14,134 bases of DNA from Oscillospiraceae bacterium (GTDB lineage Bacteria > Bacillota_A > Clostridia > Oscillospirales > WRJC01): NCBI GenBank assembly GCA_009785015.1, contig WQXD01000068.1, forward strand, positions 1 through 14,134. The letters run 5' to 3'. Both the position numbers and the translations under genes were made by a program. Shown piece by piece: positions 6,814 to 14,134 of this stretch. The notes below the pieces were generated by a model that saw only the letters and a list, made by a program, of their open reading frames with translations, did no database searches and was not told the origin of the DNA. Position 1 is the first letter of the stretch; each line of letters starts with the position of its first letter.

Positions 6814-7767
6814 ATGTATTATATAGCCATTGAAATAGGAGCCACGAAAATGCAGGCGGCGCTGTGCCGAAAAAACGGAGCCGTAATCCGGCTGTGGCGC
6901 GGGCGCGTGGATATATCAGCGGGAGCCGAAGGTATACTTGCCTGGCTGGACGGCGTCGTTTCTGAAATTATCGAATTCGGCGGATACGATAAAAAACCGG
7001 AAGGTATCGGCATAGGTTTCGGGGGAATCGTCGAAAAAGACACAGGCAGTATAGCCATGTCCGTGCAGGTGCAAGGCTGGGAAGGCGTATCGTTGAAGAA
7101 ACGGTTTGAAGAACGATTCGGTTTGCCGGTGCGCGTTGAAAACGACACCGTATGCGCGGGACTGGCGGAATACCGGCTGGGTTCGGGCAGGGGAGCGGAG
7201 AGTTTTTTCTACACGAATATCGGCAGCGGTATAGGCGGCGCGCTGTTTATCGGCGGTCAGCCCGTTCTGGGGCAGAAATCGGGCGCGGCGTATTTCGGGC
7301 ATACCTGGGTTCCCTCATGGGATATACCCGGCAAGCCGGAAAAAATAGAAAACCTGTGTTCGGGTTTCGCCATAGAGCGCAGGCTGCAAAGTTTCGGGTA
7401 TGTGCCAAAAGATTCCCTGATGGCCGAGTTTGCAAAAACGGATGAAATCGACTGCCGGACACTGGGTAGAGCGGCGAATTCGGGCGACGCGTTCGCGCTT
7501 CGCGAAATCGACAGGATAGCGGAAAGTTTCGGGCTGGGCATCGCCAATATTCTCACGCTTTTCCATCCGGAGATAATAGTGATTGGGGGAGGCGTTTCAA
7601 ATCTGGGAGATTTGATTTTAAACCCGATACGCAAATATGCAAAGCATTACGCTTTCGAGCCGTGCAAAACGGGATTTTCCATATTGCCGTGCGGTTTTAC
7701 GGAAGACGCTGTACTGATTGGAGCCGCGATAATGGCGGCGGAAAGAATTACGGGGGTAAATTTATGA
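6814..7767 (+). CDS. ROK-family sugar kinase lacking the zinc-binding cysteines
   Basis: A 317-residue protein of normal ROK kinase size without an N-terminal helix-turn-helix, so an enzyme rather than a repressor. The phosphate loop reads EIGATK (7-12) where DxGGTK is usual. The catalytic aspartate is D111 in VENDTVCAGLAEY. A second glycine-rich nucleotide motif, GSGIGGALF, runs from 137. The substrate-binding histidine is present in FGHT (H163), but the CxCGxxGCxE zinc motif expected after it is absent; only C182 is seen. ROK kinases phosphorylate hexoses such as glucose, fructose, ManNAc or allose; the substrate here is unknown. It starts 9 bases after the deoC stop and overlaps the next gene by four bases (ATGA). 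Confidence 0.85.
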   Translation: MYYIAIEIGATKMQAALCRKNGAVIRLWRGRVDISAGAEGILAWLDGVVSEIIEFGGYDKKPEGIGIGFGGIVEKDTGSIAMSVQVQGWEGVSLKKRFEERFGLPVRVENDTVCAGLAEYRLGSGRGAESFFYTNIGSGIGGALFIGGQPVLGQKSGAAYFGHTWVPSWDIPGKPEKIENLCSGFAIERRLQSFGYVPKDSLMAEFAKTDEIDCRTLGRAANSGDAFALREIDRIAESFGLGIANILTLFHPEIIVIGGGVSNLGDLILNPIRKYAKHYAFEPCKTGFSILPCGFTEDAVLIGAAIMAAERITGVNL

Positions 7768-9032
7768 CTTCAAGAGAACGGGTAGTTTGCACACTTTGCC
7801 GCAAGGGCGCGGACAGAATGCCGATAGACTTCGGCGGAACCGGCACGACGGGAATAAACGCCGTCGTATACAACGGCGTCAGAAAACTGCTCGGAATTGA
7901 TGGCGGTACGATAAAAGTCAGGGAAGTTTTGTCGCAGCTTCCCGAAATAGAGCCGGAAATGCTCGAGGCGATGCGCGGGGATGTCGTGGTTCTTTGGAGG
8001 CAGGCCCCGTGCCTCGGGTTGCCCGTGACGGGCTTTAAAGCGGGGACTTTGTCCGACGGGACCCCGTGTTTGATGCCGGATAACTTCAATACGCGAGACG
8101 ACGAGCGGAAAAACACGGTTTTCTGTAAAGAATACGGCGGCCGCGACCTCGTGCATCCGTACAAAAGGGACGTGGGTTCCGAGGCTTATGATTACGGAGT
8201 CCCCGTCAGCGTCAGACCGGCCGGTTATCATGCGTTTGCCAGAGTTTATCACCCTTTAAAGGGCGTGGATACCATCGACGAATTGCGCAAATTCGATTAC
8301 CCGGAAATGGACGTGATCGAACTTGATTATCTCCGGCATGAAGCGCGGCGCTTGCAGTCGGCCACGGATAAAGCCGTGTGCGGGGTTTTCTGCGGCAACA
8401 TTTTCGAATTGGGGCAGCTCTATTTCGGATATGAAGATTTCTTCGTCAATTTGATTTCGGAAGAAAAACTCATGGACTATTATTTTGAAACGCGCATGGA
8501 AGTCATGATGCGCGATCTTGAAAAATATATGGACGCCGTCGGGGATTATATACAAATCATACAGTTCACCGAGGACCTCGGGACGCAATCGTCGCTGCTC
8601 ATACCGCCTTGGCTTTACCGCTCGAAAATCAAGCCCCTGCACCGCCGTATGTTCGACTATATCAAAAAAAATCATCCCGGAACGGCGATACTGCTTCATT
8701 CGTGCGGGGCGGTGTCCCCGCTTATCCCCGACTTCATTGAAATCGGCGCGGACGCCTTAAATCCCGTCCAGATAACCGCAGCCGGAATGGAGCCCGAAAA
8801 ACTGAAACGGGAATTTGGAAATGATATAGTATTTTGGGGCGGCGGAGTGGACACCCAAAAAACGCTGTGCCTTTCAGGCGTGAACGAAGTAAAAAGCGAG
8901 GTTCGGCGTTTGGTCGAAATTCTTTCAGGGGGCGGCGGTTATATTTTTTCGCAGGTACATAACGCCGAGGCTTCCGTGCCGCCTGAAAATCTTTTAGCGG
9001 CGTTTTTTAAAGCGTGGGAAATGACAAAATAG
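7764..9032 (+). CDS. URO-D-fold protein, methyltransferase-like (copy 1)
   Basis: A 422-residue member of the uroporphyrinogen decarboxylase superfamily, longer than the other copies because of extra sequence near 75-165. The N-terminus (TSRERVVCTLCRKGADRMPIDF) has the family RxP-like pattern but not the HemE substrate signature. TEDLGTQSSLLIPPWLYR (269-286) and LHSCG with H312 and C314 are the recognisable core. H-x-C is the first half of the zinc site of corrinoid-linked methyltransferases such as MtaA; the third ligand, a cysteine there, may be H399 (QVHN). A methyltransferase or demethylase role is inferred. The open frame extends upstream to 7662, but the ATG at 7764 is chosen because it gives an ATGA overlap with the kinase stop, has GGGGG before it, and matches the start of copy 3. 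Confidence 0.82.
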   Translation: MTSRERVVCTLCRKGADRMPIDFGGTGTTGINAVVYNGVRKLLGIDGGTIKVREVLSQLPEIEPEMLEAMRGDVVVLWRQAPCLGLPVTGFKAGTLSDGTPCLMPDNFNTRDDERKNTVFCKEYGGRDLVHPYKRDVGSEAYDYGVPVSVRPAGYHAFARVYHPLKGVDTIDELRKFDYPEMDVIELDYLRHEARRLQSATDKAVCGVFCGNIFELGQLYFGYEDFFVNLISEEKLMDYYFETRMEVMMRDLEKYMDAVGDYIQIIQFTEDLGTQSSLLIPPWLYRSKIKPLHRRMFDYIKKNHPGTAILLHSCGAVSPLIPDFIEIGADALNPVQITAAGMEPEKLKREFGNDIVFWGGGVDTQKTLCLSGVNEVKSEVRRLVEILSGGGGYIFSQVHNAEASVPPENLLAAFFKAWEMTK

Positions 9033-9033
9033 C

Positions 9034-9990
9034 CTAAAGCGGGAGTTGAAAAGCTTCTTCCATCGCCCTGAAATTTTCCGGCGTGATTCCCAAAGCGGCG
9101 CTGTCTTCCGGAATGATGCCGATGAGACCGCCGCTTTTATGCAAATGTTTTCGGTAAAGCCGTATTTGTTCGCGGATACCGGTTTCTTTTCCGCTGATTG
9201 CCGTCGACTGGTAGCTCGGCGGGCAGGCGAAGCAAATCCGTCCGCCGAATTGATTTCCCATGGCCTCTATGCCGTTTATGTCCGGCTGACCGGGATTTAT
9301 TATATCAAGCCCGATTTCTGTCAGATCTTCGATTATGTCGAAAATATATCCGCAGGAATGCAAATATACCTGAAGCCCCAGACTGTGCGCCAATTCTATC
9401 GATTCTTTGTATCTGGGCTTGAAAATTTCACGCCACAAAGCGGGGGATATAAACAGAGAACTCTGGCTTCCCCAGTCGTCAGCCAGCCCTATCGCGCAAA
9501 AACCGTATTTTGCCGCCTGACGTATAATTTCCCGTTCAAACTCAAAAACCATATCCGTCAGCGCCAGTAAGTTTTCGCCTTCAAGATAAAAATCCTCGCA
9601 TATATTTGAAAAGCCCCTCAGCATGGAAATGACGGCGAACCCGCTGAGCGTAAAATTCGCCTTGTAATACCTGTCGCTTCCGTACCGGTCCATGATTTCG
9701 GGGACATGCGCGAAACGGCCGGAATCGCGGGCGTCCGGCATTTTGAATTTTGACAGCTCTCCCCAGTCTTTTATCACCGGACATTCGGGCTGGCCCATCA
9801 GCAAGCCGTCGTTTAGATTCGCCCATTTAAAGCCCCATTCGGACATATTTTTTTCGGGTCCGGTGAAATGCCTTACCACCGGTATATTTATGATATCCGA
9901 TTTTTCGAGGCTGTACGCGTACAAAAGCGGTATGCGTTCGGGGCCTTGTCCGGCGACTGCCTTCAATACCGTTTCTTTTCTTCCATCCAT
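9034..9990 (-). CDS. URO-D-fold protein, methyltransferase-like (copy 2)
   Basis: A 318-residue URO-D superfamily protein, the shortest of the four. ADDWGSQSSLFISPALWREIFKP starts at 170, followed by VYLHSCGYI with H211 and C213, and INPGQPDI after that. The region that should give the third zinc ligand reads IGIIPEDSAALGITPEN, with no Cys or His; C255 (FACPP) is an alternative. The HemE signature is absent. It is the last gene of the minus-strand operon. Its ATG directly abuts the stop of copy 3 (TAAATG), so its translation probably depends on that gene; only a weak GTTGGG precedes it. Its stop codon is one base from the stop of the convergent copy 1. Function is unknown beyond likely one-carbon or methyl-transfer chemistry. 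Confidence 0.8.
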   Translation of the reverse strand: MDGRKETVLKAVAGQGPERIPLLYAYSLEKSDIINIPVVRHFTGPEKNMSEWGFKWANLNDGLLMGQPECPVIKDWGELSKFKMPDARDSGRFAHVPEIMDRYGSDRYYKANFTLSGFAVISMLRGFSNICEDFYLEGENLLALTDMVFEFEREIIRQAAKYGFCAIGLADDWGSQSSLFISPALWREIFKPRYKESIELAHSLGLQVYLHSCGYIFDIIEDLTEIGLDIINPGQPDINGIEAMGNQFGGRICFACPPSYQSTAISGKETGIREQIRLYRKHLHKSGGLIGIIPEDSAALGITPENFRAMEEAFQLPL

Positions 9991-11049
9991 TTAATATGAC
10001 CCAACTTTCTTGGCGAGGTTTATAATTTGTTTTAAATTATCGAAGCTTATATTTGCGGGCAAAGAGTGATCCGCCGCGAATATATAGCCGCCGTTTTTCA
10101 TCAGTACGGGCAGTTTTTCCGTGATTTCTTTTGAAATCACATCCCAGTTTGTCCATTTTAGCGCGTCAAACCCGCCGTGCAATACCAATTTGCCGCCGTA
10201 TTGTTTTTTCAAAAGCAGCGGATCCATCCCGGCCTTGTTTTCAATCGGGTGATACGCGTCAAATCCCACGGACAAAATTTCCGGCAGCAGCTCCATTATA
10301 TACCCGCACGAATGCAGCCTTACTTTGATATTTTTGTTTTTTGCCCAGTCCACGGCCATTTGGTGCGTGGGTTTTATTATTTCGCGGTACATTCCCGCCG
10401 AGAAAAAAGAAGCGAATTTATAACCCATATCGTCTCTTATATTCAGCATATCGAACGTATATCCCTTATCCCAGGCCATATCCAGTAATTGAAGATTGAC
10501 TTTGAGGCAGTGTTCCAGCATATCCTTGCAGAACTCCGGATTTTCGGCCATATATATCAAAAACCGCTCCATGCCCACTACGTATGAAGTGAGCTGGTTG
10601 AAAGCGAAGAAAACGTCGCCCAGCAGCCAGTGTCCCTCTTTTTGCCATTTTTTGTAATTTGCCTTCAAATGCGCCCATTGGATTCTGTCCGGTTCGGGCG
10701 CGATCCTTTCTTTCGCCTTGTTCCACGAATCCCAGTCCACGATGGAATAATCCAAAAATTCGGGCGTGCTGTCCGTATGTTTGAAATTCCGGCACACGCA
10801 GCCCCATTGTGTCCGGACGGTGACGCTGTTTTCATCCTCGCAGATCGTTTCTGTCGGAAAACGCGGAGAAACATCGGGGATAACTCTCGATACATGATCG
10901 ACGCCGAAATAATCCTCATAACTCACGTCTTCCGGCATACCTTCCGAGCGCCACCGCCGGAGCGCGCCGTCCCAGGGGAAATCCCACATGGGAACCCTGT
11001 CCGCTTCTTTGTGTTCGAATGCCATTTTAAACCGTTCTTTTGAAGTCAT
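9991..11049 (-). CDS. URO-D-fold protein, methyltransferase-like (copy 3)
   Basis: A 352-residue URO-D superfamily protein, about the standard length of the family. It starts TSKERFKMAFEHKEADRVPMWD, close to copy 1 and lacking the HemE signature. IRDDMGYKFASFFSAGMYRE (204-223) and VRLHSCGYIMELLPE with H246 and C248 form the core. H328 (AADHSLP) takes the place where MtaA has its third zinc ligand. A conserved HGGFD follows the barrel strand near 291. It begins 7 bases after the GH36 stop, and the TGA of GH36 lies inside its ribosome binding site (GAGGTGA), so the two are tightly coupled. A methyl-transfer role is inferred. Confidence 0.82.
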   Translation of the reverse strand: MTSKERFKMAFEHKEADRVPMWDFPWDGALRRWRSEGMPEDVSYEDYFGVDHVSRVIPDVSPRFPTETICEDENSVTVRTQWGCVCRNFKHTDSTPEFLDYSIVDWDSWNKAKERIAPEPDRIQWAHLKANYKKWQKEGHWLLGDVFFAFNQLTSYVVGMERFLIYMAENPEFCKDMLEHCLKVNLQLLDMAWDKGYTFDMLNIRDDMGYKFASFFSAGMYREIIKPTHQMAVDWAKNKNIKVRLHSCGYIMELLPEILSVGFDAYHPIENKAGMDPLLLKKQYGGKLVLHGGFDALKWTNWDVISKEITEKLPVLMKNGGYIFAADHSLPANISFDNLKQIINLAKKVGSY

Positions 11050-11056
11050 ACGGTTT

Positions 11057-13012
11057 TCACCTCGTTTTTTTGTATAAAAGAACCGCTGTCTGCCGCCGTC
11101 CGTCCAGCGAAACTGTCAAGCCTTCATCCATCAGGCTTCTTCCGGAAAAAATCTCTTTGTTTGCTTTTTGAAGGTCGGCAACTTCATATTCCGCTGTTTG
11201 CTCAAGGCCGTACAGCTTGAAATTCATGGTTTCTTCCGGAGCGTTTTCGCGCCGGAATGCCTGAATAAATCCTTCGCCGGTTTCCGGCGTGTCGAACTGC
11301 CATGCCATCCATACGTCGCCGGAGAGGCTGTATTCGGTCAGCTGATAAAAATCGCCGAAAAAATTATCCGCGACTGCCCGCCATATACGCAGCGTATCAT
11401 GCAGCTTTTCCCAATCGACGGACGAACGTTTGATTTCGTCGCTGTAATTGTATCCAATGCCCATGGCGGGGCATAAATGGCTTAAAAAAGAATACCTGTC
11501 CTCGAAAAAGCAGCCGGTGCCGTAATACGGAACCCACATGGCAAGTCCGTATGTATGCCCCTGATTGCCCGAAAACATATCGGTTTGCGGCGGAACCGCC
11601 GGTTCCTGAAAGTCGCTTCTCAGGAGCGGGAAGGCGCGCCTCAGCGTTTCCAAATCGATTCTGCGTCCTCCGGAAGCGCATGTATCGATAATGATCCCGG
11701 GATGATTTTCGTGTATACTGTCCCAAAATTTCAAGAGTCCCTGCACATAAAGATTTTCGGTCATTCCGGTTCGGCCGGGCGCGTCCGCAAATTGCCAAAA
11801 ACCAAGCGGGTCTATATTGAAATCCTGACGGTACACGTCTATGCCGTTCTCCGCGATGAACCGGTTGATATGCGCCGTGAGCCATTTTTGAGCTTCCGGA
11901 TTGCCCAAGTTCAGCAAATGATTTTCATCCGAGCTGTTTTTCATTATGAGCCACTCGGGATGTTCTCTGTAGAGCTCGGAATCCTTGAAAACCCTCTCCG
12001 GTTCAAACCACAGCACAAGCCCCATGCCTTTGGCGTGCGCCATATCGGCCACGGCTTTGATGCCGTTCGGAAAACGCGTTTTGTCGGCTTCCCATGTGCC
12101 CGTTTTGCCCCAGTTGCCCTCGCACGGATACCATCCCGCGTCCATCCACCAGTAGTCATGCTTGAAATTATGATCGGCATAAGTGCCCATCGCGTCCCTT
12201 TCGGTTTTTTCGGATTGTTGAAGTCCCATGCAAATAGAAGACATAGGGCCGAAAAGTTTCCCGTTCGGCCTTGGAATATTGCATTCCGTCATAAAACGCC
12301 TCCACATATTCTGCGCTTTGAAATCGCCGCCTTCGTAAAACATCAACACCGAAAGCGGCGTTCTTATCTCTTCGCCGGGCAGAAGTTTCATATGCGTAGA
12401 GGCTTGGCCTCCGAGGATTTTTATTGTATCATTTTCGCACGAAAACTCCGCCGCCCATTGGCCGGGCCATCCGATTACGGCCAGAACGCCCTCTCCGCCC
12501 CAGGAAATATTGAAATACGGAAAAGCGGTGGTATTGGTGGGCCTGCCGCCCGAAGGCTCCGATTTATAGTTTCCGATTTCGCTGAGGTTTACGGTGATCG
12601 GCTTAAAACTCGAAGCCGAACAATCGTCGCCTCTGATGGTTTTTATCACAAACGGCGATTTTTCGTTTTTATCGTTTTTATCATTTTTTTCAAATGAAAC
12701 GTCAAGCCCCTGAATATTTTCGATTACGGGCGTTTCAAGCGTTCCGCAGTTTTTTAAATATACGGTCCACTCGATCGCGGGGTATTTTATATACTCCGTG
12801 ACAATACATATCACATTCAGCCCGCTGTCCGGGTCCGACCACGAAAATTCGGATTTTATCCGGTCCGGTTCCGGAAATGATGTCTTTGTTGTAAAAATCC
12901 AGTTTTGAATAAATTCGCAGACTTTACGGCCTCCGTATGTAAAACCAAACGGCAAACGCGAAAAATCGTCCGAAAAATGTTCTTTCGCCCAAATATCCCT
13001 TTTTCTTATCAT
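11057..13012 (-). CDS. GH36-type glycoside hydrolase (alpha-galactosidase-like, clan GH-D)
   Basis: A 651-residue protein with an N-terminal beta-sandwich (about 1-240), a TIM barrel (about 250-560) and a C-terminal beta domain. DYWWMDAGWY (286-295) and GLVLWFEPERV (331-341), followed by YREHPEWL, are hallmarks of GH36 retaining alpha-galactosidases and alpha-N-acetylgalactosaminidases. The expected nucleophile is D397 in YRQDFN (KWDMN in standard enzymes) and the acid/base D467 in LLRSDF, after CASGGRRIDLETL. No signal peptide is seen, so it should act in the cytoplasm on imported glycosides. A lysine/asparagine-rich patch (108-119) comes from a small 9-base DNA repeat. It lies between two URO-D genes in one operon; AGAGGGG precedes its ATG. 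The substrate may be an unusual galactoside. Confidence 0.85.
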   Translation of the reverse strand: MIRKRDIWAKEHFSDDFSRLPFGFTYGGRKVCEFIQNWIFTTKTSFPEPDRIKSEFSWSDPDSGLNVICIVTEYIKYPAIEWTVYLKNCGTLETPVIENIQGLDVSFEKNDKNDKNEKSPFVIKTIRGDDCSASSFKPITVNLSEIGNYKSEPSGGRPTNTTAFPYFNISWGGEGVLAVIGWPGQWAAEFSCENDTIKILGGQASTHMKLLPGEEIRTPLSVLMFYEGGDFKAQNMWRRFMTECNIPRPNGKLFGPMSSICMGLQQSEKTERDAMGTYADHNFKHDYWWMDAGWYPCEGNWGKTGTWEADKTRFPNGIKAVADMAHAKGMGLVLWFEPERVFKDSELYREHPEWLIMKNSSDENHLLNLGNPEAQKWLTAHINRFIAENGIDVYRQDFNIDPLGFWQFADAPGRTGMTENLYVQGLLKFWDSIHENHPGIIIDTCASGGRRIDLETLRRAFPLLRSDFQEPAVPPQTDMFSGNQGHTYGLAMWVPYYGTGCFFEDRYSFLSHLCPAMGIGYNYSDEIKRSSVDWEKLHDTLRIWRAVADNFFGDFYQLTEYSLSGDVWMAWQFDTPETGEGFIQAFRRENAPEETMNFKLYGLEQTAEYEVADLQKANKEIFSGRSLMDEGLTVSLDGRRQTAVLLYKKTR

Positions 13013-13044
13013 TACAACCCCTCTTTTTCTTTAATCAATAAAAT

Positions 13045-14133
13045 TCAATGGTGAATATAATCCATCATTTTTTTTGCGTTTTCAATCGCTTCTTCTTTCG
13101 TATGCCCGTGGCTGCCCAAAAAAAGCCCGAATTTGCCTTTGAATTTTTTTATGAGCTCCCAATTGCTTTCGCTGCGGTTCCATACTCCTTTTCCGGTCAG
13201 CGCTTCTTCTATTTTGTCATGGTCGTTATATGCGGGGTAGGCGTCGAACCCCATGAATCCCGTTGTTTCGCTCATCGCTTTCAACTGCCAGTCGTGCTTC
13301 ATGCAGCAGTGATATATGATGCCGCCGTATTTGCGCGACAATATCTCGTTATACGGCAGGAAAAATTCTTTCCAGACAGGCGTTGACACAGTTACCATGA
13401 CGTCGTCGCCTACGCCCGCGCCGCGCGGCGGATACCCGCCGCCTCCCGTATCCCCGATAACGCCCCAAGCGTTCCTCGCGGTTTCCATTTGTATTTCATC
13501 CACTTCTATGATCGCTTCCGTCACCAATTTCAACAGATGACGCACGGCTTCCGGGCAGGTGTAAATGCCTTCGAGCATGTCTTCATAGTGCCATACAGAC
13601 GTCGCTATGCTCCACGGTCCCGCATTGTCGCTTATGGAAATGGGGATTTTCCCCTGCGTCGCTTCGTTGAAGAACTCGATGCGGTCGAGGATGGCTCCGA
13701 GCCGGCCGCTTCTGTATAAATCCGGCTTTTCGATTTTTTGCACATCGCCGGCGTCATGCACGGCGGGCTCGAAATGTGGCTGGATACCGGTTTGCATTAC
13801 CATTTCCGCGCCGAACGCCGTGGCTATCGGCCCGGTCCCGAAATGAATGAGATTCAAAGAGGGGAAACTGCCCGGCCCGGTGGAACCGGCTTCGAGCATT
13901 TCTATTTTTCGTCTGGCAACGCGCAGCTGCACTGCCAAATCGTATTCGGCATCTTCCACCATGCGTTTGGGTTCGAAAACAAGACCGTCTTTGCCGTAAT
14001 CGGAATCGTCCCAATTTATGGTGATACAGGGATCCTCTTGATTCCAATTCTTGCCTTCCCATACTTTATGCTGCTGCAGCTTCGCCTTGACGACCAATTC
14101 ATGGGGGATTTCGGGAATATCAAATTTTTTCAT
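13045..14133 (-). CDS. URO-D-fold protein, divergent (copy 4)
   Basis: A 362-residue URO-D superfamily protein, first visible gene of its operon and the most divergent of the four. Its N-terminus (KFDIPEIPHELVVKAKLQQH) lacks the short RxP start of the others. GDTGGGGYPPRGAGVGDDVM (227-246) is a glycine-rich insertion, and YHCCMKHDW carries H275 and C277 in the H-x-C position. The segment FLGSHGHTKEE (338-348) offers histidines as a third metal ligand. GTGPIATAFGAE (99-110) resembles the substrate loop of other URO-D-like proteins. The reading starts at an ATG one base from the window edge, so neither its ribosome binding site nor a more upstream start can be checked. The GH36 gene begins 32 bases downstream. 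Confidence 0.78.
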   Translation of the reverse strand: MKKFDIPEIPHELVVKAKLQQHKVWEGKNWNQEDPCITINWDDSDYGKDGLVFEPKRMVEDAEYDLAVQLRVARRKIEMLEAGSTGPGSFPSLNLIHFGTGPIATAFGAEMVMQTGIQPHFEPAVHDAGDVQKIEKPDLYRSGRLGAILDRIEFFNEATQGKIPISISDNAGPWSIATSVWHYEDMLEGIYTCPEAVRHLLKLVTEAIIEVDEIQMETARNAWGVIGDTGGGGYPPRGAGVGDDVMVTVSTPVWKEFFLPYNEILSRKYGGIIYHCCMKHDWQLKAMSETTGFMGFDAYPAYNDHDKIEEALTGKGVWNRSESNWELIKKFKGKFGLFLGSHGHTKEEAIENAKKMMDYIHH

Positions 14134-14134
14134 A

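Noticed and set aside
6814..7767. ROK-family transcriptional repressor (NagC/XylR-like)
   Set aside because: There is no N-terminal helix-turn-helix domain; the protein starts directly at the nucleotide-binding loop.
12658..12692. Tandem repeat or phase-variable tract in the GH36 gene
   Set aside because: Only two to three imperfect 9-base units are present, encoding DKN/NDK-like residues in frame; unit-length changes would not shift the frame.
11555..12697. A 380-codon open frame on the plus strand, antisense to the GH36 gene
   Set aside because: It lies wholly inside a well-supported gene, shows no recognisable domain or ribosome binding site, and its Arg/His/Pro-rich composition is typical of a frame mirrored from GC-rich codons.
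7764..14133. Calling the URO-D genes hemE (haem biosynthesis)
   Set aside because: None shows the HemE N-terminal substrate signature, all carry an H-x-C motif, there are four divergent copies, and no other haem gene is nearby.

Overview
The window looks like a chromosomal segment from an anaerobic Firmicute, most likely an uncultured gut-type Clostridia. The signs are strong AAGGAGGTG-type ribosome binding sites, SigA-like promoters (TTGACA-17-TATATA), a Gram-positive-style sugar-binding lipoprotein, and many uroporphyrinogen-decarboxylase-like (URO-D) proteins. This placement is inferred from gene style, not from a marker gene. No rRNA, tRNA, CRISPR array or insertion sequence was seen, and no gene-free stretch reaches 300 bases.

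Region 1 (1-1600, minus strand): a MntA/HepT-type toxin-antitoxin pair bracketed by a 14-base near-identical direct repeat, then a MerR regulator that carries two membrane segments and a zinc ribbon. Its promoter has the 19-base spacer typical of MerR-controlled promoters, an overlapping dyad, and two direct repeats upstream.

Region 2 (1614-5935, minus strand): a three-gene operon of an AlgI-like MBOAT membrane O-acyltransferase, a membrane-anchored SGNH acyltransferase/esterase and an extracellular solute-binding lipoprotein. The first two form a standard extracytoplasmic O-acylation pair. The third is usually an ABC sugar importer subunit, but no permease or ATPase is present.

Region 3 (6106-9032, plus strand): deoC-like aldolase, ROK-family sugar kinase and a URO-D-fold protein, tightly packed. 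This operon fires divergently from region 2, with two near-consensus promoters back to back in a 170-base gap. The aldolase keeps its catalytic residues but has a rewritten phosphate-binding loop, and the kinase lacks the ROK zinc cysteines.

Region 4 (9034-14133, minus strand): URO-D, GH36-type alpha-galactosidase-like hydrolase, URO-D, URO-D. It ends one base from the stop of region 3. All four URO-D proteins keep an H-x-C motif like the zinc site of corrinoid-dependent methyltransferases (MtaA/MtbA), and those checked lack the HemE N-terminal signature. They are unlikely to make haem.

Working hypothesis (inference): regions 3 and 4 form an accessory catabolic island. A hydrolase frees a sugar, several methyltransferase-like proteins act on methyl groups (for example of O-methylated sugars or aglycones), and the kinase and aldolase process the product. 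No corrinoid protein or corrinoid activator is in the window, so this stays a hypothesis.
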